From Saprospiraceae bacterium (GTDB lineage Bacteria; Bacteroidota; Bacteroidia; Chitinophagales; Saprospiraceae): a stretch of DNA of 64,000 nucleotides. This document shows positions 60,905 to 64,000 of the stretch, one piece after another. A program made the translations under genes and the position numbers. The DNA lies in NCBI GenBank assembly GCA_028285545.1, contig JANQPA010000041.1, positions 81,287 to 145,286 on the forward strand, in the 5' to 3' direction. The notes beneath the pieces were generated by a model. The model had not been told where the DNA came from. It saw nothing but the letters and a program-made list of their open reading frames with translations, and did no database searches. The stretch's first letter is position 1. Every line of letters begins with the position of its first letter.

Positions 60905-60935
60905 GTTTTTCGGGGGCCGGCGGCCCCCGAAAAAC
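60905..60935. terminator. GC-rich perfect hairpin, bidirectional terminator
   Basis: GTTTTTCGGGGGCC (60905-60918) and its exact complement (60922-60935) flank GGC. The AT flanks give T runs in both directions, serving the convergent stator gene and the type IX secreted protein gene. Confidence 0.92.
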
Positions 60936-60959
60936 ATATATTGATACTAGATTAATTAT

Positions 60960-63605
60960 TTACTGCTTAATAACCGGCCTTAACAAGAATCCATCAGCCA
61001 TATCAAGCCGAATGAAATAAGTGCCTTTAGGCAGATCAATTAGCGATACATCTACCTGAGCTTCCCCAACTCCGCGGTTTCCAGTCCAGGTACGGATTGG
61101 GCGTCCGGTTCCATCAAAGATTCGCAAGCTGAAATCGCTTGCCTTAGCATTTTGCCAGGTCAATGTGAGGCGATCTGCTGTCGGATTTGGAAATGCCTTA
61201 AATTGCAACTCATCGGATACATCTACCTCTTTGGTATTCACCAGTTTGCCGGTATTTACTCTGAAAAGAAAGGCCTCTCTTTCTATTCCTGAGGAGGAAT
61301 TATAGGTACCACTTAAGAAGAGGGCTTCTCCAATACGTGAAAAGTTAATTAATTGGACAAACCTTTGAACACTAGTAAAAACTAATTCATTCTCAACAAT
61401 ATTACCCATAGAGTCAAATTGAGCGACGCGAAGCTCATAATCCGAATAACCAGAAGGCTTCCGTTCAAATGCTACCATTGATGATAAAATGTTGTCATTG
61501 GCATCATAAAGAGCTTGGAAATTCGTAACCTCTCCGCCAATAGAACCTAGAGCGGTTCCATCAAAGGATTTCAGTTCTATTAAACTACCATCAGCTACAT
61601 TTATCCGTGCAAAATAAGCAAATCGAAAAATACCACTAAAAGAAGAACCACTAATCAAGAGTTCTGTTTGATCATTATTCAATACTACTTTTGTGGGAAG
61701 GGCGTAATCACGATCGGCAAAGGGAAGCTCCGTGATGTAACGGAGGGAAGCATCTGCATTATGAGCAGTGATAATGAGGGTGTCTGATCTCCCAAATTGA
61801 TTTCCCGTCTCAGCTTTCAAACCAACGGTATAAATCTGATCCATGGTATCGACCGCAATTTTCAGCGGCTCGAAGGGATAATAAGTTAAGGTATCAATTG
61901 AAGCAGCTATCGTGGTCTGAAAGGAAGTATCGCAGGCGAAAACATAAGGTTGATACACAAAACTACCATTTATATTTGCAGAGCCAAAAACAGCCCCGAA
62001 GATACCATAACTCGTAGGAGCAACCCTCATAGTATTCGCTGTCAAAAGATTGGGTTGAGGATTAAATTCAGCAACCCCGAACCCTGCTTCGTTTGGCTGT
62101 AAAACCCGGAGACTATCATCAAAACGGAAAAAAGTGACTCTCCTTCGTTCATTCACAATTCCCATATATCCATCTCCAACAGCTACTAATGAGGCTAATT
62201 CATCGTCAAAGAAGGTGTTTTCTGCCCAGAAGCTAATATCATTAGTAGAAATCGTTTGACCAGTTCGTTCACCAGTATCGGCGTCTACTATTTCGAAACC
62301 CCAGGTAAGTTGAGCATCTCCAACTTCTCCATTTTGTTTGATCCCTAGAATAGGAGCAGCTTCTCCTACCTGGGGTGGAAAAGTAAAAGCCCCATAATAA
62401 GAAGAAACGCCAGCCCCTGATCTAGGAGGGACTAGATCTAAAGTATCCGGGAAAGAAGCAGTCGAATTCTCATAAATAATAACTCTAAGTCCTGCTCTAG
62501 TATTACCAAAAGTGTTCACCGTCACAATATTGCTATCAAGCGTAGGTTTGGTAAGCCTGTAGGTACTCTCGTATCCCTCAAGTACTATTACAGTATCCAC
62601 CGCATCCTCCGTAAAATCAATCCGATAAGTATTTCTGCCCATTACGTAAAGGGAGTTATTCAAATAAGTCAGGTTATTGGTAAAGGGTCTTAATCCATCG
62701 GGCACTGGTATGGTATCTCTCATAGGGTTGCTACCCGTACCTCTTTTCAAAAAATAGGTATTCAATCGGGAATCAAGGACGCCATAGGCATCCAGGTTAG
62801 GTATATAAGCTATATCTGTGGAAACACTAAATCCTCCCAAGCCAGCTGGACTGTATTCATCTACCTGTGATAGATCGGTGGTTGAAAATTCTCTGATTAA
62901 TAAATCAAGGGCATTAAAAGCGGTATCCCGAGGAATTATTCCAATACCAATGCGATCAGGTGCAACAGGTAAAATGTTAACTATATTATTTCGAGCAGTG
63001 CTTCGTCTGGGAATAGCATCTATTACTTCCTGCTGAACCACAAGTGTTTCCTTGTTTATACTATGAAGATTATAGTAAACTTCATTAAATCCGGTCGTTT
63101 CATTTTGAGTAATCCCTCTGGTAAATACAAACAACTGATCTTCAGCAGCTAAAAAACCAAAAGGCAGTTCCGTTCCAGGCAATAAATCCAGAGTAGCTTC
63201 TGAACGAATGGTACTTAAATCCGGTGAAAATTGAACGATACCTGTCTTTTGCGTGGCAGAGGCATCTACCACCAGAATGCTATAAACAAGCCAAATCGAA
63301 CCATCTGGAGCCTGGCTGATTTTAGCCAAACTAGAAGTGCCCTCCGGATCCAGAGCAACAGAATTAACGACCTCGCCCTTATCGGTAATGATGTCTACAT
63401 TTATTTTGTATTCGAGGCCACCAGGACGATTCCGAGTACTGGCAAGTGCCAGATCACCACTCTCTAATAAAACCATATCCATACCGCGACTAAAAGTGTC
63501 GATAAAGTTGTCGTCGTAGAATTTAATATAATCCGTTTTAAGCTGAGCTTTAAGACTAAGACATCCTAAAACGAGGAATAAAAAAAGGGTAAATACTCTT
63601 TTCAT
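60960..63605 (-). CDS. Large secreted protein with type IX secretion sorting domain
   Basis: An 881-aa protein from ATG 63605 (MKRVFTLFLFLVLGCLSLKA, signal peptide); the frame extends to 63668 but that start has no signal. The body (25-800) consists of repeating beta-rich stretches such as ISQAPDGSIWLVYSILVVDA and YDANDNILSSMVAFERKPSG, consistent with one or more beta-propellers. The last ~80 residues form the Por secretion tail: FKAFPNPTADRLTLTW, LRIFDGTGRPIRTW, LPKGTYFIRLD. Exported by T9SS to the surface or medium. No catalytic motif seen. Confidence 0.88.
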   Translation of the reverse strand: MKRVFTLFLFLVLGCLSLKAQLKTDYIKFYDDNFIDTFSRGMDMVLLESGDLALASTRNRPGGLEYKINVDIITDKGEVVNSVALDPEGTSSLAKISQAPDGSIWLVYSILVVDASATQKTGIVQFSPDLSTIRSEATLDLLPGTELPFGFLAAEDQLFVFTRGITQNETTGFNEVYYNLHSINKETLVVQQEVIDAIPRRSTARNNIVNILPVAPDRIGIGIIPRDTAFNALDLLIREFSTTDLSQVDEYSPAGLGGFSVSTDIAYIPNLDAYGVLDSRLNTYFLKRGTGSNPMRDTIPVPDGLRPFTNNLTYLNNSLYVMGRNTYRIDFTEDAVDTVIVLEGYESTYRLTKPTLDSNIVTVNTFGNTRAGLRVIIYENSTASFPDTLDLVPPRSGAGVSSYYGAFTFPPQVGEAAPILGIKQNGEVGDAQLTWGFEIVDADTGERTGQTISTNDISFWAENTFFDDELASLVAVGDGYMGIVNERRRVTFFRFDDSLRVLQPNEAGFGVAEFNPQPNLLTANTMRVAPTSYGIFGAVFGSANINGSFVYQPYVFACDTSFQTTIAASIDTLTYYPFEPLKIAVDTMDQIYTVGLKAETGNQFGRSDTLIITAHNADASLRYITELPFADRDYALPTKVVLNNDQTELLISGSSFSGIFRFAYFARINVADGSLIELKSFDGTALGSIGGEVTNFQALYDANDNILSSMVAFERKPSGYSDYELRVAQFDSMGNIVENELVFTSVQRFVQLINFSRIGEALFLSGTYNSSSGIEREAFLFRVNTGKLVNTKEVDVSDELQFKAFPNPTADRLTLTWQNAKASDFSLRIFDGTGRPIRTWTGNRGVGEAQVDVSLIDLPKGTYFIRLDMADGFLLRPVIKQ

Positions 63606-63897
63606 TGAAAGGAATTTTGAGTTATTAATGAATAAATTGTACGAGTAAAATGAGACTACCGAATTCAATGATATCCATTGGTTTTCGGCATTCCGAAAAA
63701 ATTAATTCTCTTGGTTTCTTCTAAAGAATGGGATTATTTAATATCATAAATACTAGCACTAACAGGCTATCTGCCATAGATTCAACCATCCATTTGGACT
63801 TGTTAAAATTTTGGCTCTGGGCAAAGCATTTTAGGTGTTTTTCTGAAGTGTATACTAATAGGTCTAATCAGATTTGAGATAAATGATTAAAAAGAGA

Positions 63898-63943
63898 GCG
63901 TCTCATATCCCGATAGCTATCGGGATCCTCGTTCTGAGCCGCC
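63898..63943. repeat. REP-like dyad element, copy 2
   Basis: GCGTCTC (63898-63904) pairs with GAGCCGC (one mismatch) and encloses a perfect 20-bp palindrome, ATCCCGATAGCTATCGGGAT (63907-63926). It shares TATGAGACGC (inverted) and the overall plan with copy 1 at 47714-47767. Confidence 0.6.
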
Positions 63944-63969
63944 AAATAATTTTCTTTTTGAGGGGTGAT

Positions 63970-64000
63970 TTTTAAGGAAAAATTCCATTTTTCCTTAAAA
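63970..64000. terminator. Hairpin at right window edge
   Basis: TTTTAAGGAAAAAT (63970-63983) and its exact complement (63987-64000) with a TCC loop. Probably the terminator of a minus-strand gene lying beyond the edge. Confidence 0.7.

Larger units (their letters stand above)
63606..64000. other. Intergenic region at right edge
   Basis: 395 bp without a gene. It should contain the promoter of the T9SS protein. It also holds the second REP-like element (63898-63943) and a terminator hairpin at the edge (63970-64000). The 63669-63890 part shows nothing else recognisable. Confidence 0.6.

Overview
The window reads as chromosomal DNA of a low-GC member of the Bacteroidota, probably a free-living, glycan-degrading, Saprospira- or Cytophaga-like bacterium. 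The reasons are a SusC/SusD pair, a hybrid two-component sensor of the HTCS type, several formylglycine sulfatases, CarboxypepD-regulatory-like TonB receptors, a secreted protein with a type IX secretion C-terminal domain, and the absence of clear Shine-Dalgarno sequences. The species cannot be named from the sequence. No tRNA, rRNA, CRISPR array or intact insertion sequence is visible.

Layout. 1-4.5 kb: a minus-strand run of an alpha/beta hydrolase very like animal MEST, an Old Yellow Enzyme and an edge-truncated GH13 enzyme, preceded by a TerC-family membrane protein. 5-10 kb: a secreted erythromycin-esterase-like protein lacking the catalytic residues, a GNAT acetyltransferase, and a membrane LytTR regulator followed by a TonB-dependent receptor. 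10.3-29.8 kb: the most unusual region, a cluster of proteases and signalling proteins. It holds a trypsin-endonuclease fusion, three caspase-like proteins with a shared layout, and a CHAT protease / STAND NTPase / membrane coiled-coil / secreted-protein / WD40 operon. A 138-aa acidic protein, a TPR histidine kinase and a NarL-type response regulator complete it. A palindrome, TATCCTAA-N4-TTAGGA, occurs exactly three times, always around the regulator genes, the CHAT operon and one caspase gene, and is probably the regulator's operator.

29.8-56.7 kb: a polysaccharide utilisation locus with HTCS regulator, SusC, SusD, three DUF1680/GH127-type enzymes, six sulfatases and an aldose 1-epimerase. 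It fits uptake and exo-acting breakdown of a sulfated, probably L-arabinose-containing glycan. 56.8-60.9 kb: a variant metallo-beta-lactamase-fold protein, then an operon of outer-membrane barrel, double zinc ribbon, MotB-like protein and MotA/ExbB-like channel. 61-63.6 kb: a large type IX secreted protein.

How the parts may work together. In the 10-30 kb cluster the domain order suggests that an envelope signal, sensed by the periplasmic WD40 or coiled-coil parts, reaches the cytoplasmic STAND NTPase and CHAT protease. These could then act on caspase-like proteases and on the trypsin-nuclease, which would be a suicide or defence effector. This chain is inference from domains and neighbours. 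Convergent genes are often separated by long perfect hairpins, and several intergenic regions hold short-period (7 or 8 bp) repeats and two copies of a REP-like dyad element.
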